DNA from: Planctomycetota bacterium
Lineage (GTDB): Bacteria > Planctomycetota > B15-G4
Assembly: GCA_029259745.1 (NCBI GenBank)
Contig: JAJDEO010000044.1
Coordinates: forward strand, 49,261 to 113,260
Direction of reading: 5' to 3'
DNA length: 64,000 bases
The notes beneath the pieces are model-generated. The model was not told the origin of the DNA, did no database searches, and saw only the letters and a list, made by a program, of their open reading frames with translations. A program made the translations under genes and the position numbers. Below, one piece after another: positions 17,958 through 26,723 of this stretch. Every line of letters starts with the position of its first letter. The first letter of the stretch is position 1.

Positions 17958-18944
17958 CTAGTTCGCGATGCGCATCTCGAGCGTCGCGAGCACTTCGCCC
18001 GACTTGCCGGCGTCGAGGGGCAGGTAACCATCCTTCACGACGGCTTCCTGGCCTTCACGGCTGTAGATGTAGCGGACGAACTCGCGGCGCAGCGGGTCCA
18101 GCTCTTCGCCGGGCTTCTTGTTGAGGTAGAGGTAGAGGTAGCGAGCGAGCGGGTAGTCACCCGTGTACGCGAACTCGGCCACGGCCGGGAAGGCGGGCTC
18201 GCCGGCTTCGATCGCGAGCGGCACGGCGCCGACGTCGGCCGTCATGTAGCCGATGCCGCTGTAGCCGATGCCGTACTTGTCGTTGGCGATGCCCTGGACG
18301 ACGGCCGAGCTCCCGGGCTGCTCCTTGACGGAGTCCTTGAAGTCGCCGCCGAAGAGCGCGTTCTTCTTGAAGTAGCCGTAGGTGCCGGAAGCCGAGTTGC
18401 GACCGTAAATGCTGATCGGCTTGCGGGCCCATGCACCGGTCAGACCGAGGTCGCCCCAGGTCTTGATGTCGGTCGCGTAGCCGCCCTTGCGGTTCTTGCT
18501 GAAGACTGCGTCGACCTGCTGAAGCGTCAGGCCAGACTCCAGGATCGGGTTGTCCTTGTGGACGTACACGGCAAGCATGTCGATGCTCGTCGGAAGCTCC
18601 GACGGCTCGTAGCCGAAGGCCTTCTTGAACGCGTCGACTTCCTTGCTCTTCATCGCGCGGCTCATCGGGCCGAACTGGCTGGCGCCTTCGATGAGCTGCG
18701 GCGGTGCCGTCGAGGAGCCCTTGCCCTCGATCTCGACCTGCACGTTCGGGTAGATCGCGCGGAAGCCTTCGGCCCACAGCGCCATCATGTTGTTCATCGT
18801 GTCCGAGCCGACGCTCTTGATCGAGCCCGACACCGCACCGATGGGCTGGTACTTGGGAAGGTTCGTATCGACCGTCGAGGACTGCGCGGCGATCGGAAGC
18901 GCGGCGATGGCGAGAGCGCCGATCAGGCTGGAAACCGTCTTCAC
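17958..18944 (-). CDS. pstS: Phosphate-binding periplasmic protein PstS
   Basis: A 328-residue solute-binding protein starting at the GTG at 18944, chosen because AAGGAG lies 9 bases upstream and the product then starts with the signal peptide MKTVSSLIGALAIAALPIAAQ; the longer frame has no such leader. Phosphate-loop landmarks are present: GSIKSVGSDTMNNM, IEGKGSSTAPPQLIEG with the Ser/Thr ligands, GPMSRAMKSKE, IYGRNSASGTYGYFKKNALFGGDF and the C-terminal REFVRYIYSREGQEAVVKDGYLPL. It delivers phosphate to PstCA. It lies downstream of phoR with a 316-bp gap, so it probably has its own Pho-controlled promoter. Confidence 0.96.
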   Translation of the reverse strand: MKTVSSLIGALAIAALPIAAQSSTVDTNLPKYQPIGAVSGSIKSVGSDTMNNMMALWAEGFRAIYPNVQVEIEGKGSSTAPPQLIEGASQFGPMSRAMKSKEVDAFKKAFGYEPSELPTSIDMLAVYVHKDNPILESGLTLQQVDAVFSKNRKGGYATDIKTWGDLGLTGAWARKPISIYGRNSASGTYGYFKKNALFGGDFKDSVKEQPGSSAVVQGIANDKYGIGYSGIGYMTADVGAVPLAIEAGEPAFPAVAEFAYTGDYPLARYLYLYLNKKPGEELDPLRREFVRYIYSREGQEAVVKDGYLPLDAGKSGEVLATLEMRIAN

Positions 18945-19260
18945 GTGACGGGACTCCTTGCGGGGATGGAACTGCTGGGAACAGCTGTTGTTTGCTGAGG
19001 GGAGTTTCGACCGATCGCATGAAGCCGGAAGCGGCGTTGTGTGTGCGTTTGATGAATTACGCTCTCGACGCGCACGCGGGGCACGACCTGGCTTCGACGA
19101 GGCCGTGCGCTCGAGCCTCACCCGCTCGGATCGGGCCTTTCGAGCGGCCAGCCCGCCGGGCTGCTCGTTCCCAGACTTCTCACAATGATCGTCGCGAGAG
19201 CGTGGCTGTGCCTCCGTGACGCCGGGCGTCGAGAGCGCGCCCCGCGCAACGCCACTCGCG
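18945..19260. other. Intergenic region (316 bp) upstream of pstS
   Basis: This segment separates the phoR stop (19261) from the pstS start and should contain the pstS promoter and PhoB sites. Around 19035-19065 it is AT-richer (GTGTGTGCGTTTGATGAATTACG region), which is where a promoter could lie. I could not recognise a clear pair of Pho-box repeats. No small gene is supported. Confidence 0.45.
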
Positions 19261-21072
19261 TCAGATCACCGGGAGCCGGATCGTGAACGTGCTCCCGCGG
19301 CCGTGGCGGCTCGTCACCGAGACCTCGCCCCGGTGGGCCTGGACAGCGTTCTTCACGATCGAGAGCCCGAGGCCCGTGCCGCCCAGCTCGCGTGAGCGGT
19401 TCTTGTCGACACGGTAGAAGCGCTCGAAGATCCGCTCCTGCTCGTGCATCGGGATGCCCTGCCCCTCGTCGCTGACGTCGATCAGGATGTCGTCACCGCT
19501 GCGGGTCACCGTCGCGCGGACTTCGCTGCTGTCGTGCGAGTACTTGATCGCGTTGTCGATGAGGTTGCGGACGGCCGTCATCAGTGCCGACTCATCGCCC
19601 TGCATTTCGAAGCCTTCGCCGACGACGTGCGTGGTGATGGCAATGTCGCGGACCTCGGCGGTGTTGCGAAGGTCGCGCGCGCAGGTCTCGACGACATTCC
19701 TGACGTCGAGCATCTCGAAGTCGACGGTGTCGCCGCCCTGGATGCGCGCCAGGGCGAGCAGGTCGCTGACGATCGCAGCGAGTCGGTCGGTGTTGTTGCG
19801 CGCCTTCGTCAGGAAGCGATGGCGGATCTCGGCGGGCATGTCGTCGTCGTCGAGAATGGCTTCGAGATAGCCCTTCATCGCGGTCAACGGCGTCTTCAAC
19901 TCGTGCGACACGTTGGCAACGAAGTCACGGCGCATCGCCTCGAGTCGACGGATCTCCGTCAGGTCATGGAGGACCACGACGCATCCCCAGGAACGACTGC
20001 CCGGCTCACCAAGCGGCACGGCCGAGAGGTGGATGACGGACTCGGCGCCGCCGTCGGACTGCACGCGCACTTCACGCAGTGTGCGTTCGTCGTTGTCGAG
20101 TGCCTCCGAGACGGCGACGACCACTTCATGACACGCCGTCGCTTCGACGAGGAGTCGCTGTTTCAGGTCGCCCTCGCCGGTGCACAGCAAGCGTCGCGCC
20201 GCGGCGTTCACGAGCCGAATGCGCCCGTCGCGATCGAGGATCACGACACCTTCTTCCATGCTGCCGAAGATCGCGCGGTCGCGGTCGAGCGCGTCTTCCA
20301 GACGTCCGATGCGGGAGCGGTCCGCGGACGTGCGCGCGTTGAGTGTCGTGGCGATGAACCCGAGTTCGTCACTGCCTTCGACGCCGATCGGACGCCCGTC
20401 CGTGCGCGCCACGGCGTCGCTGAGCTGACGGAGCCGGCCCGTCACCCAGAACGAACCAAGCAGCACGACGAGCAATCCCACCGCCGCGCCGAGCCAAAGG
20501 CCGCCGTGAGCGCTGTTCGTGTAGGCACCGAGTGATTCGGCGAGATGTTCGGCACCGTGGGCGAGGCGGACGTACAGGACATCGTCATTGCCCGGCATCG
20601 CGCCATCCACTGGCGACGGACCCGTCGGCACGGCGATCACGCAGTAGAGCATCGACTTGCGCACCGTGCGGCTGTAGCGCTCCAAGACGGCGCCGAGCGA
20701 CGTGACCTCGGGACGCATCGCGTGGTTGTCCATCAAGCGCGCCGACTCGTGCGAATCGACGATCACCCAACCGTCGGAGTCGATCAGCGTGATGCGGCGC
20801 CCGGGCAGCTCGAGGGCGACGCGATCGACGGCTCGCTGAAGCCCGGCCGTCGACCCATCGCCGTCGTTCGCGGCAAGCGCGAGTTCGACGACATTGGCGA
20901 CAACGCGAGCCTCCTCGCTCAGCTGCTCCTCGACCCGCGCACGCCAATGGCGCTCGAGGTCACCACGCGCCGAGACCCCCGCCACGATCGTGGCGAGAAT
21001 GACGGCGGCCACGCCGATGACGATGACCTTCCAGACGAACCGAGACGGCGGCGGGCCCCCGGACGGACTCAT
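19261..21072 (-). CDS. phoR: Phosphate regulon sensor histidine kinase PhoR
   Basis: A 603-residue membrane sensor kinase. Membrane spans are at about residues 13-34 and 190-212 and enclose a 155-residue periplasmic region, larger than in E. coli PhoR and similar to the Gram-positive type with an extracytoplasmic sensor. A HAMP-like linker is followed by a PAS domain (about 265-372, GSMEEGVVILDRDGRIRLVN). The dimerisation helix has the phospho-acceptor His390 in VSHELKTPL. The ATP-binding domain shows the N-box NLIDNAIKYS, G1 DEGQGI and G2 GTGLGLSIVK. It phosphorylates PhoB when phosphate is low. Its start overlaps the phoB stop (ATGA), so the pair is co-translated. Confidence 0.94.
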   Translation of the reverse strand: MSPSGGPPPSRFVWKVIVIGVAAVILATIVAGVSARGDLERHWRARVEEQLSEEARVVANVVELALAANDGDGSTAGLQRAVDRVALELPGRRITLIDSDGWVIVDSHESARLMDNHAMRPEVTSLGAVLERYSRTVRKSMLYCVIAVPTGPSPVDGAMPGNDDVLYVRLAHGAEHLAESLGAYTNSAHGGLWLGAAVGLLVVLLGSFWVTGRLRQLSDAVARTDGRPIGVEGSDELGFIATTLNARTSADRSRIGRLEDALDRDRAIFGSMEEGVVILDRDGRIRLVNAAARRLLCTGEGDLKQRLLVEATACHEVVVAVSEALDNDERTLREVRVQSDGGAESVIHLSAVPLGEPGSRSWGCVVVLHDLTEIRRLEAMRRDFVANVSHELKTPLTAMKGYLEAILDDDDMPAEIRHRFLTKARNNTDRLAAIVSDLLALARIQGGDTVDFEMLDVRNVVETCARDLRNTAEVRDIAITTHVVGEGFEMQGDESALMTAVRNLIDNAIKYSHDSSEVRATVTRSGDDILIDVSDEGQGIPMHEQERIFERFYRVDKNRSRELGGTGLGLSIVKNAVQAHRGEVSVTSRHGRGSTFTIRLPVI

Positions 21073-21779
21073 GTCGCGGGGAGCTGTTCGGTGAACCGAT
21101 ACCCCACACCGCGAACCGTCTCGACGAGCGAGCGGTGCTCGCCGAGCTTGCTGCGGATCGAGCGGATGTGGACATCGATGCTCCGGTCGAGAGCCATCGA
21201 ATGCGGACCGAGCGCCCCGGTGAGAATCTGGTCGCGACTGAAGACGCGCCCCGGCTTGGCGGCGAGGAAATGCAGGATCCGGAACTCGGTGGCCGTGAGC
21301 GGCACCTCGGCGTCACCGACGGTCACGCGGTGGCGCGAGGGATCGATGACGAGGTCGCCGAGCACGATCTTCTTGCCCGAGTCGTGGGTCATCTCACCTT
21401 CGCCGCTGACGCGACGCAGGACGGCCTTCACGCGTGCCACGAGTTCCTTGGGGCTGAAGGGCTTGACGATGTAGTCGTCCGCGCCGAGCCCGAGGCCCAG
21501 CACGATGTCCGACTCTTCGCCCTTCGCGGACACCATGATCACGGCCATCGCCTTCGTGGCGTCGTCCGATTTCAGACGACGGCAGATCTCGGTGCCATCG
21601 AGGCCCGGCAGCATCAGGTCGAGCAGCACCAAGTCGGGCATGTGCCGACGAGCCTCCGAGAGGCCAGCCGTGCCATCGGTGCAGACGTGGATCTCGAACC
21701 CCTCGCGCGACAGTGCGTACGCAAGGATCTCCGAGATGTCACCTTCATCTTCGACGATCAGAACATGTGGTTTCTTCAT
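21069..21779 (-). CDS. phoB: Phosphate regulon response regulator PhoB
   Basis: A 236-residue OmpR/PhoB-type regulator. The receiver domain (1-120) has the acidic pocket EDE at 10-12, phospho-acceptor Asp54 in VLLDLMLPG, Ser84 and Lys106 in VKPFSP. The winged-helix DNA-binding domain (about 135-232) has LTATEFRILHFL, the recognition-helix region ALDRSIDVHIRSIRSKLG and the wing VRGVGYRF. It activates phosphate-acquisition genes, here presumably pstS and the porin. It is the first gene of the island; a perfect dyad lies 10 bases upstream of its start, and autoregulation is likely. Assignment as PhoB rather than another OmpR-type regulator rests on its coupling to phoR and pst genes. Confidence 0.93.
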   Translation of the reverse strand: MKKPHVLIVEDEGDISEILAYALSREGFEIHVCTDGTAGLSEARRHMPDLVLLDLMLPGLDGTEICRRLKSDDATKAMAVIMVSAKGEESDIVLGLGLGADDYIVKPFSPKELVARVKAVLRRVSGEGEMTHDSGKKIVLGDLVIDPSRHRVTVGDAEVPLTATEFRILHFLAAKPGRVFSRDQILTGALGPHSMALDRSIDVHIRSIRSKLGEHRSLVETVRGVGYRFTEQLPAT

Positions 21780-21788
21780 GGGTTACGA

Positions 21789-21808
21789 ACATCATCACCG
21801 GATGATGT
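21789..21808. promoter_or_regulatory. Perfect 8-bp dyad just upstream of phoB
   Basis: ACATCATC-ACCG-GATGATGT is a perfect inverted repeat ending 10 bases from the phoB start codon. It could be an operator or a small 5'-leader hairpin that affects ribosome access. It does not match the direct-repeat form of a Pho box. Confidence 0.45.
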
Positions 21809-21922
21809 GCTTTTCATGAAGGCGATTTTCGGATCACGTGTGGCGAGATCGATGGGAGCCGTGGCGGATTCCGCCCGACGGCTCGCTCACACAGGTCGCG
21901 CCTCCGCGACGTGGCCGGTGCG

Positions 21923-23104
21923 TCAGAAGGACAAGGCGCTGCCAGACGAGCTCGCGATCATGCCGATCTTGCGCGACTCGGAGCCGATGTCGAGACGCAG
22001 CGACGTGATCACCACGCCGCCGGGCCAGGCCTCCAGTTCGGCGCCGGCGAGGCGCAGCGTGACGAGCTGGCGCTTCGTGTCGACGACGAGGCGCCGCACG
22101 CCGCTCTCCTTGCTGGCGAAGATCCAGCGCGCGCCCTTCACGACGAAGTCGTCGGCATCCACGGAGAAGCAGAGGTCGTCGCCGATGCAGAGCCGGACGT
22201 CTTCGGGTACGGCGGGCGTGTCCGTGAACGTCGTCGTCGCGACGATGAGTTTCAGCTTGTCGCTGGCACCGTCTCCGAGCTTGGCCCGCGCGGCGAGGAC
22301 GACGAGGTCGGGCTCACCGATCGCGGGCGCTTGCTTGCGCGACGAGAAGCGGCCATCAGTCAGCGCGACCGTGCCCGTGGCGTCGAGGAAGTCGCCATGC
22401 TCGAAGACGATCGTGATCTCGTCGTCGGAATCGAGCGGATGCTTGTCGACGCGGAGTGAGAAGCGAAACCGCGACGGCGCCGACGTCGGGATGAGCTTCA
22501 GCGACACTTCCCCCTCGACGGACGTGAAGCGTCGCGCCTTGCCCTTGCTCGGCAGCTCGACGATCGCGCCCGACGAGACACCGTTGATGAACAGCGTGCT
22601 CGTCATGCTCTCCTCGAACGTAAAGGGCCACAGGACGTCGCCTTCGTCCACCACCGTGTTCGCCACGACACCGGAATCGAGGAAACCACGCGCCGTGAAG
22701 CGCACCTTGGACGGCTGCTCGTGGTCGCGATAACGCGCCGACGTGATCGCCAAGCTCGCCGGCGGCAAGACTCGCATCGTCGCCGTGCCGTCACCGAGCA
22801 GCAGGCTCGGGTCCGCTGCCGTGACCGTGTCCTCACCGACACCGGCGGGTACGCCCACCAGCTCTCCACCCGGCAGCACGATCGGGAACCCGATCACACT
22901 GCTCGACGGAGGCACGGACCAGTCGGGGGTGACGACCTCGCCGCAGTCGGTGGCCGTGAAGACCATGGTCTCCGAGCGCGTCAGACTGGCCCAACCCGGC
23001 GTGACGACGAGTGAGATGTCGTCGGCGAACAACGTCGGCGCAAGTGCAACAACGAGACCGAACGCACCGAGGCGCGAACCGAATGACCGCGTGAGGGTTC
23101 CCAT
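21923..23104 (-). CDS. Secreted protein of unknown function
   Basis: A 393-residue protein from the ATG at 23104 with a signal peptide (SRLGAFGLVVALAPTLFA). The mature part is beta-rich and acidic with no catalytic motif that I recognise. A Cys pair (LCIGDDLCFSVD) near residue 310 may form a disulfide. Segments such as LAITSARYR, GDVLWPFTFEES and LVVLAARAKLGDG repeat a pattern of alternating hydrophobic residues, suggesting two or three Ig-like or jelly-roll domains. It is monocistronic between phoB and the ebo/META group. I cannot assign a function. Confidence 0.75.
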   Translation of the reverse strand: MGTLTRSFGSRLGAFGLVVALAPTLFADDISLVVTPGWASLTRSETMVFTATDCGEVVTPDWSVPPSSSVIGFPIVLPGGELVGVPAGVGEDTVTAADPSLLLGDGTATMRVLPPASLAITSARYRDHEQPSKVRFTARGFLDSGVVANTVVDEGDVLWPFTFEESMTSTLFINGVSSGAIVELPSKGKARRFTSVEGEVSLKLIPTSAPSRFRFSLRVDKHPLDSDDEITIVFEHGDFLDATGTVALTDGRFSSRKQAPAIGEPDLVVLAARAKLGDGASDKLKLIVATTTFTDTPAVPEDVRLCIGDDLCFSVDADDFVVKGARWIFASKESGVRRLVVDTKRQLVTLRLAGAELEAWPGGVVITSLRLDIGSESRKIGMIASSSGSALSF

Positions 23105-23167
23105 GCGAGGTTGATCGACGCGCGCACAGCGGCGACTTTTGCCCCGCGTTGAGATCGCGCGGGCGTC

Positions 23168-23935
23168 CTACCGCCCCACGCGCTTCAGCACGATCTCGTG
23201 GCCGCTCGTCGGCTGGCCGTCTTCGAGGACGGGGTGGGCCGTGTCGGTCGTCCAGGCGAGGTTGCCGGCCGGGTCGTGGAGCGTGGCGCGCAGGACGTAG
23301 CGGTGTCTGGACTCGACGTCGCTCGCTTCGTAGTCGAGCGTGAACGCCAACGGCACCTGCGTCGTCACGGTGCGCGATGTCTCCGCGAGCGTGATCGACG
23401 GTGCGTCGGCGAGACTGACGTCGAGCAACTGGACGGTGAGTTCGTGACCCGGCACCAGTGCGATGCGTTCGCGGTACGTGACAGTTCCTGAGAGAGTGCC
23501 TGACACACTGCCGTCTGCTGACGCGACGTGCGTCGTCATGCGCACGAGCTCGTCGCCCGCTGACGAACTCAAAACGAGCTGGCCGTTCGCCTCCTGACTC
23601 ACATTGGCGACCTCATCGAGCGCCGCCGTGAAACGCTGCTCTTGCTCGTTGAGTGGCGGTGGACCCATGCGGCGTGTCATCGCCAACGGCCCGAACGTCA
23701 GACTGTGAGCAGTGTTCGTCCACGTCCCGTTCAGCGCGTTGACGCCCGAGTTCCCGTGCAGGCTGCCGTCTTCCGAGAACGCGAGCATGACGCCGCTGTC
23801 CTCGACGACCGGCACGCCGCGAATACTCAGCACCGACCACTCACCGGACAAGGGCATGCGCGTCAGCTCCGTCGAAGAGGACGACGTGCACGCTGCAAGA
23901 ATCACACACGTCAACAAACCGAACACGTATCGCAT
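23168..23935 (-). CDS. META-domain plus YbaY-like lipoprotein
   Basis: A 255-residue predicted lipoprotein: MRYVFGLLTCVILAAC has a lipobox ending at Cys16. Residues about 28-130 match the META/HslJ domain (LSGEWSVLSIRGVPV, NSGVNALNGTWT, LTFGPLAMTRRMGPP, LNEQEQRFTAALDEV), found in heat-inducible HslJ and other envelope-stress lipoproteins. Residues about 145-252 match the YbaY/YscW-type lipoprotein domain (GTVTYRERIALVPGHELTVQLLDVSLADAP). The ATG at 23935 overlaps the eboB stop by one base (TGATG), so it is translationally coupled to eboB. The function of either domain is poorly known; an envelope-stress or chaperone-like role is inferred. Confidence 0.85.
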   Translation of the reverse strand: MRYVFGLLTCVILAACTSSSSTELTRMPLSGEWSVLSIRGVPVVEDSGVMLAFSEDGSLHGNSGVNALNGTWTNTAHSLTFGPLAMTRRMGPPPLNEQEQRFTAALDEVANVSQEANGQLVLSSSAGDELVRMTTHVASADGSVSGTLSGTVTYRERIALVPGHELTVQLLDVSLADAPSITLAETSRTVTTQVPLAFTLDYEASDVESRHRYVLRATLHDPAGNLAWTTDTAHPVLEDGQPTSGHEIVLKRVGR

Positions 23936-24834
23936 CAATCAGCCCATCCATCCTTGAATGTCGTCGGGTCTTGTCCGCGCAGCACCGAGTTGCCCTCGAA
24001 GGTCTGCGTGAGGTCGCTGTTCGGCGGGCGCTCGAGCGACGCCTTGTCGAGCCGCCCGCTCTGGGCGAAGAAGTCGATCGGGTTGTGCCAGACGAGCTTC
24101 TCGATGTCGGCATCGGCAACGCCGGCGGCCTGCAGCTGCTCGACCGTCTTCGGCACGCTGAGCGGATCGCTGACACCCCAGTCGCAGGCGCTGTTGACGA
24201 CCAACCCTTCGACGCCGTACTCGAGCACGATCTTCACCATGCGCTCGGGGCTCATCTTCGTGTTCGGGTAGATCGAGAAGCCCGAGACGCAGCCGAGGTT
24301 ACGCGTGATCTGGATCGTCTGCTCGTTGCCGTGGTCGAGCAGCACCTTCTCCATCGGGTAGTTCATGTCCTTCAGGATCTCGATGCAGCGCTCGAAGCCG
24401 CGCTTCTTGTCGCGGTGCGGCGTGTGCACGAGGATCGGCAGGTCGTGCTCGAGACCGAGTTCGAGCTGCGCGATGTAGTACTTTTCCTCCTTCGGCGTCT
24501 GGTCGTCGAGACCGATCTCACCGACGCCGACGACACTGTCCTTCTCGAGGAAACGCGGCAGCACCTCCATGACGGCGTCGTTGACGCGGTCGTCATTGGC
24601 CTCGCGCGGGTTCAGTGCCATCGTGCAGAAGTGATGGATTCCGAACTGCTCGGAACGGTGACGCTCCCAGCCGAGGATCGTGTCGAAGTAGTCGATGAAG
24701 GTGCCGACGTTCGTGCGGTTCTGTCCGAGCCAGAAGGCGGGCTCGAGGAGCGCACGGATCCCGGATTCGCCCATGCGTTGGTAGTCGTCAGTGACGCGAC
24801 TGAACATGTGGGCGTGGGGTTCGAAGATCTTCAT
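23935..24834 (-). CDS. eboB: EboB-like TatD-family hydrolase
   Basis: A 299-residue TIM-barrel amidohydrolase-like protein. I start it at the ATG at 24834 (MKIFEPHAHMFSRVTDDY); the upstream part of the longer frame is antisense-like and overlaps eboA. Metal-ligand motifs are EPHAHM at the N-terminus, VGEIGLD, VHTPHRDKK, LLDHGNEQT and VNSACDWGVSD, and the sequence ends its barrel with WHNPIDFFAQSGRL. These exact blocks are characteristic of EboB proteins of the ebo clusters of cyanobacteria, Bacteroidota and eustigmatophyte endosymbionts, rather than of ordinary TatD nucleases. It follows eboA by 53 bases and overlaps the META lipoprotein. Its substrate is unknown; ebo genes have been tied to export of secondary metabolites. 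Confidence 0.85.
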   Translation of the reverse strand: MKIFEPHAHMFSRVTDDYQRMGESGIRALLEPAFWLGQNRTNVGTFIDYFDTILGWERHRSEQFGIHHFCTMALNPREANDDRVNDAVMEVLPRFLEKDSVVGVGEIGLDDQTPKEEKYYIAQLELGLEHDLPILVHTPHRDKKRGFERCIEILKDMNYPMEKVLLDHGNEQTIQITRNLGCVSGFSIYPNTKMSPERMVKIVLEYGVEGLVVNSACDWGVSDPLSVPKTVEQLQAAGVADADIEKLVWHNPIDFFAQSGRLDKASLERPPNSDLTQTFEGNSVLRGQDPTTFKDGWAD

Positions 24835-24887
24835 CGCGGGGCAGGCCGGGGGAGTGTGGTGACGGGTGTTCGGAGAGGCGGGAGGCG

Positions 24888-25739
24888 TCAGGAAGGGGAC
24901 GCGGCGAGGTTGCGCTCGAGTTCGGCGCGCACGGCCTCGTCGGTTTCGGTCTCGAGACGGGCGCGGCCAGCCTCGAGAAACGTCGGAGCGCGCAGATGCG
25001 CGAGGCCTTCGGCGGCGGCGAGGCGATGCTCGGCCTCGGTGTGAGAGAGCCCCGTGATGAGCCGTTCGAGCGAGGCTGGGCTCGGCGCGCGGGCAACGAC
25101 GCGGTTGGTGTCGAACCAGATGTGTCGTCCGGCGGCCTCGCGTTCGGTGGCCAGGCCCTCGACCATGCGCGAGAGCTCCTCGTTGGCGTGGCGCATGGCG
25201 CCGAGAACGCGCGAGAGGCGGACGTCGAGGAAGGCGACCTTGAGCATCAGGCGATTGAAGTCGACGAGCTCGAAGCCGTGCTTGCCGAGCGCTCGCGCGA
25301 CGAGGTTGCTCTCGCAAACGGCGCTTTCGAAGTGCGCGACGTTGTTCGTCCGCTGCATCTCGCCGATCAGCTGCACCGTCGCGGCGCTGATCGGCAGGAC
25401 GCCGAGTGCGCGCAGCACGATGAACTTCTCCTCGAAGTCGCCGTGCAGGTAGAGATCCGCGAGCAACTCGTCGCTGGGGTTCGCGGCGTTGATGAGCGCC
25501 AGCCCCGCGCCGTCGCACAGACGCCAGACGCGGAGGTCGACGCGCACGTCGTCGTCGTCGAGTCGGGCCATGGCCGGATCGTCAACGAGCGGGCCCCGGC
25601 CGAAGGTGCGCGCGAGGGCGGGCAAGAGGACAGGCAGGGCGTCGGCGCCGCGCGCGTCGATGCGCTCGCGCGCCTTGTCGAACCACGCGCGTGACGTGGC
25701 TGTCCAAGCAGCGTCGATGAAGGTTTGCGGGTCGAACAT
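24888..25739 (-). CDS. eboA: EboA-like protein
   Basis: A 283-residue, mainly helical protein without signal peptide. The segment at about residues 130-210 carries the EboA signature: TNNVAHFESAVCESN, FNRLMLKVAFLDVRLSRVLG, then RHANEELSRMVEGLATEREAAGR. The rest looks like HEAT-type helical pairs, and a C-terminal part (LSHTEAEHRLAAAEGLAHLRAP) is also repeat-like. EboA has no known enzymatic activity and is the marker of ebo gene clusters. It heads a three-gene group eboA-eboB-META lipoprotein and diverges from lgt with only 42 bp between the starts. The usual partners eboC-F are not in this window. Confidence 0.82.
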   Translation of the reverse strand: MFDPQTFIDAAWTATSRAWFDKARERIDARGADALPVLLPALARTFGRGPLVDDPAMARLDDDDVRVDLRVWRLCDGAGLALINAANPSDELLADLYLHGDFEEKFIVLRALGVLPISAATVQLIGEMQRTNNVAHFESAVCESNLVARALGKHGFELVDFNRLMLKVAFLDVRLSRVLGAMRHANEELSRMVEGLATEREAAGRHIWFDTNRVVARAPSPASLERLITGLSHTEAEHRLAAAEGLAHLRAPTFLEAGRARLETETDEAVRAELERNLAASPS

Positions 25740-25781
25740 GGTGCTTCGCGAAGAGTGCGGCGAAACCGTACGTTATACACC

Positions 25782-26723
25782 ATGGACTTCCCCGCCTGGG
25801 ACCCGGTGATCGTCGAGCTCGGACCACTCGCGCTGCGGTGGTACGGGCTCATGTACGTCGTGGGATTCACCTTCGGTCACATGATCCTCGTGCGCCTGGC
25901 GCGCGCCGGATTCCTCCCGATCAGCGAAGAGCAGGTTTCCGATCTGATCCTCTGGCTCGTGTTCGGCGTTCTGCTCGGCGGACGGCTCGGATACGCGGCG
26001 TTCTACCAGCCGTCGCTCTTCTCAGGACCACAGCTCTTGCAGCTCTGGGAAGGCGGGCTCTCGTTCCACGGCGGGCTGCTCGGCGTCGTCACCGTCGCGA
26101 TCCTGTACAGCCGCAAGACCAAGCTCCCGTTCGGCCGTCTGTGCGACTCGCTCGCCTTGGCCGTCACGCCCGGCATCTTCGCGGTCCGCCTCGCCAACTT
26201 CATCAACGGCGAGCTGTACGGCCGCATCACGGACGCCTCGGCGCGCTTCGCGATGCGCTTCCCGTCCGACCCGGCCGCGCAACGCCTGCTGCAACTCGAC
26301 GGCCTCGGCCTGCGTGAGCGCGAAGTCCGCATCCTCAATGCGATGTCGGAGACGCGTCCCGAGGGCTACACGGGCGCGATGTGGGCCGACATCGCCGACC
26401 AGGTGCCGCTGCGTCACCCCTCGCAGCTCTACGAGGCGTTCGGTGAAGGGCTGCTCGTCGGGCTCGTGCTGTTCATCGTCTATCAGATCACGAAGAAGCG
26501 GCCGCTCGGCATGGGTGTGTATGCAGGCATCTTCCTCATCGGTTACGGGGCATGGCGCTTCGTCGTCGAGAACTTCCGCGAGCCGGATGCGCATCTCGGC
26601 GTGCGGGCGCTCGGGATGACGCGCGGCCAGCAGCTGTGCTCGGCCATGATCGCGGCCGGGATCGCCGTGGTGATCTGGCGCTGGAAGGCGCGACTGGAAC
26701 CCAAGGTGGAACCGACGACATGA
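25782..26723 (+). CDS. lgt: Prolipoprotein diacylglyceryl transferase
   Basis: A 313-residue inner-membrane enzyme with seven predicted spans. It transfers diacylglycerol from phosphatidylglycerol to the lipobox Cys of prelipoproteins. The ATG at 25782 (MDFPAWDPVIVELGPLALRWYG) matches the usual Lgt N-terminus. Key motifs are LSFHGGLLGV (essential His), RLANFINGELYGR (the Arg/Asn/Gly signature loop) and HPSQLYEAF (the C-terminal His motif). A loop of about 50 residues with RFPSDPAAQRLLQLD between the signature and HPSQLYE is the periplasmic insert seen in many bacteria. The stop overlaps the pyrC start (ATGA). The many lipoproteins in this window would be its substrates. Confidence 0.97.
   Translation: MDFPAWDPVIVELGPLALRWYGLMYVVGFTFGHMILVRLARAGFLPISEEQVSDLILWLVFGVLLGGRLGYAAFYQPSLFSGPQLLQLWEGGLSFHGGLLGVVTVAILYSRKTKLPFGRLCDSLALAVTPGIFAVRLANFINGELYGRITDASARFAMRFPSDPAAQRLLQLDGLGLREREVRILNAMSETRPEGYTGAMWADIADQVPLRHPSQLYEAFGEGLLVGLVLFIVYQITKKRPLGMGVYAGIFLIGYGAWRFVVENFREPDAHLGVRALGMTRGQQLCSAMIAAGIAVVIWRWKARLEPKVEPTT

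Noticed and set aside
9997..21779. PhoB-binding Pho boxes upstream of phoB, pstS and the porin
   Set aside because: They are expected from the regulon, but I could not find two convincing 7-mers with proper spacing in any of the three upstream regions.
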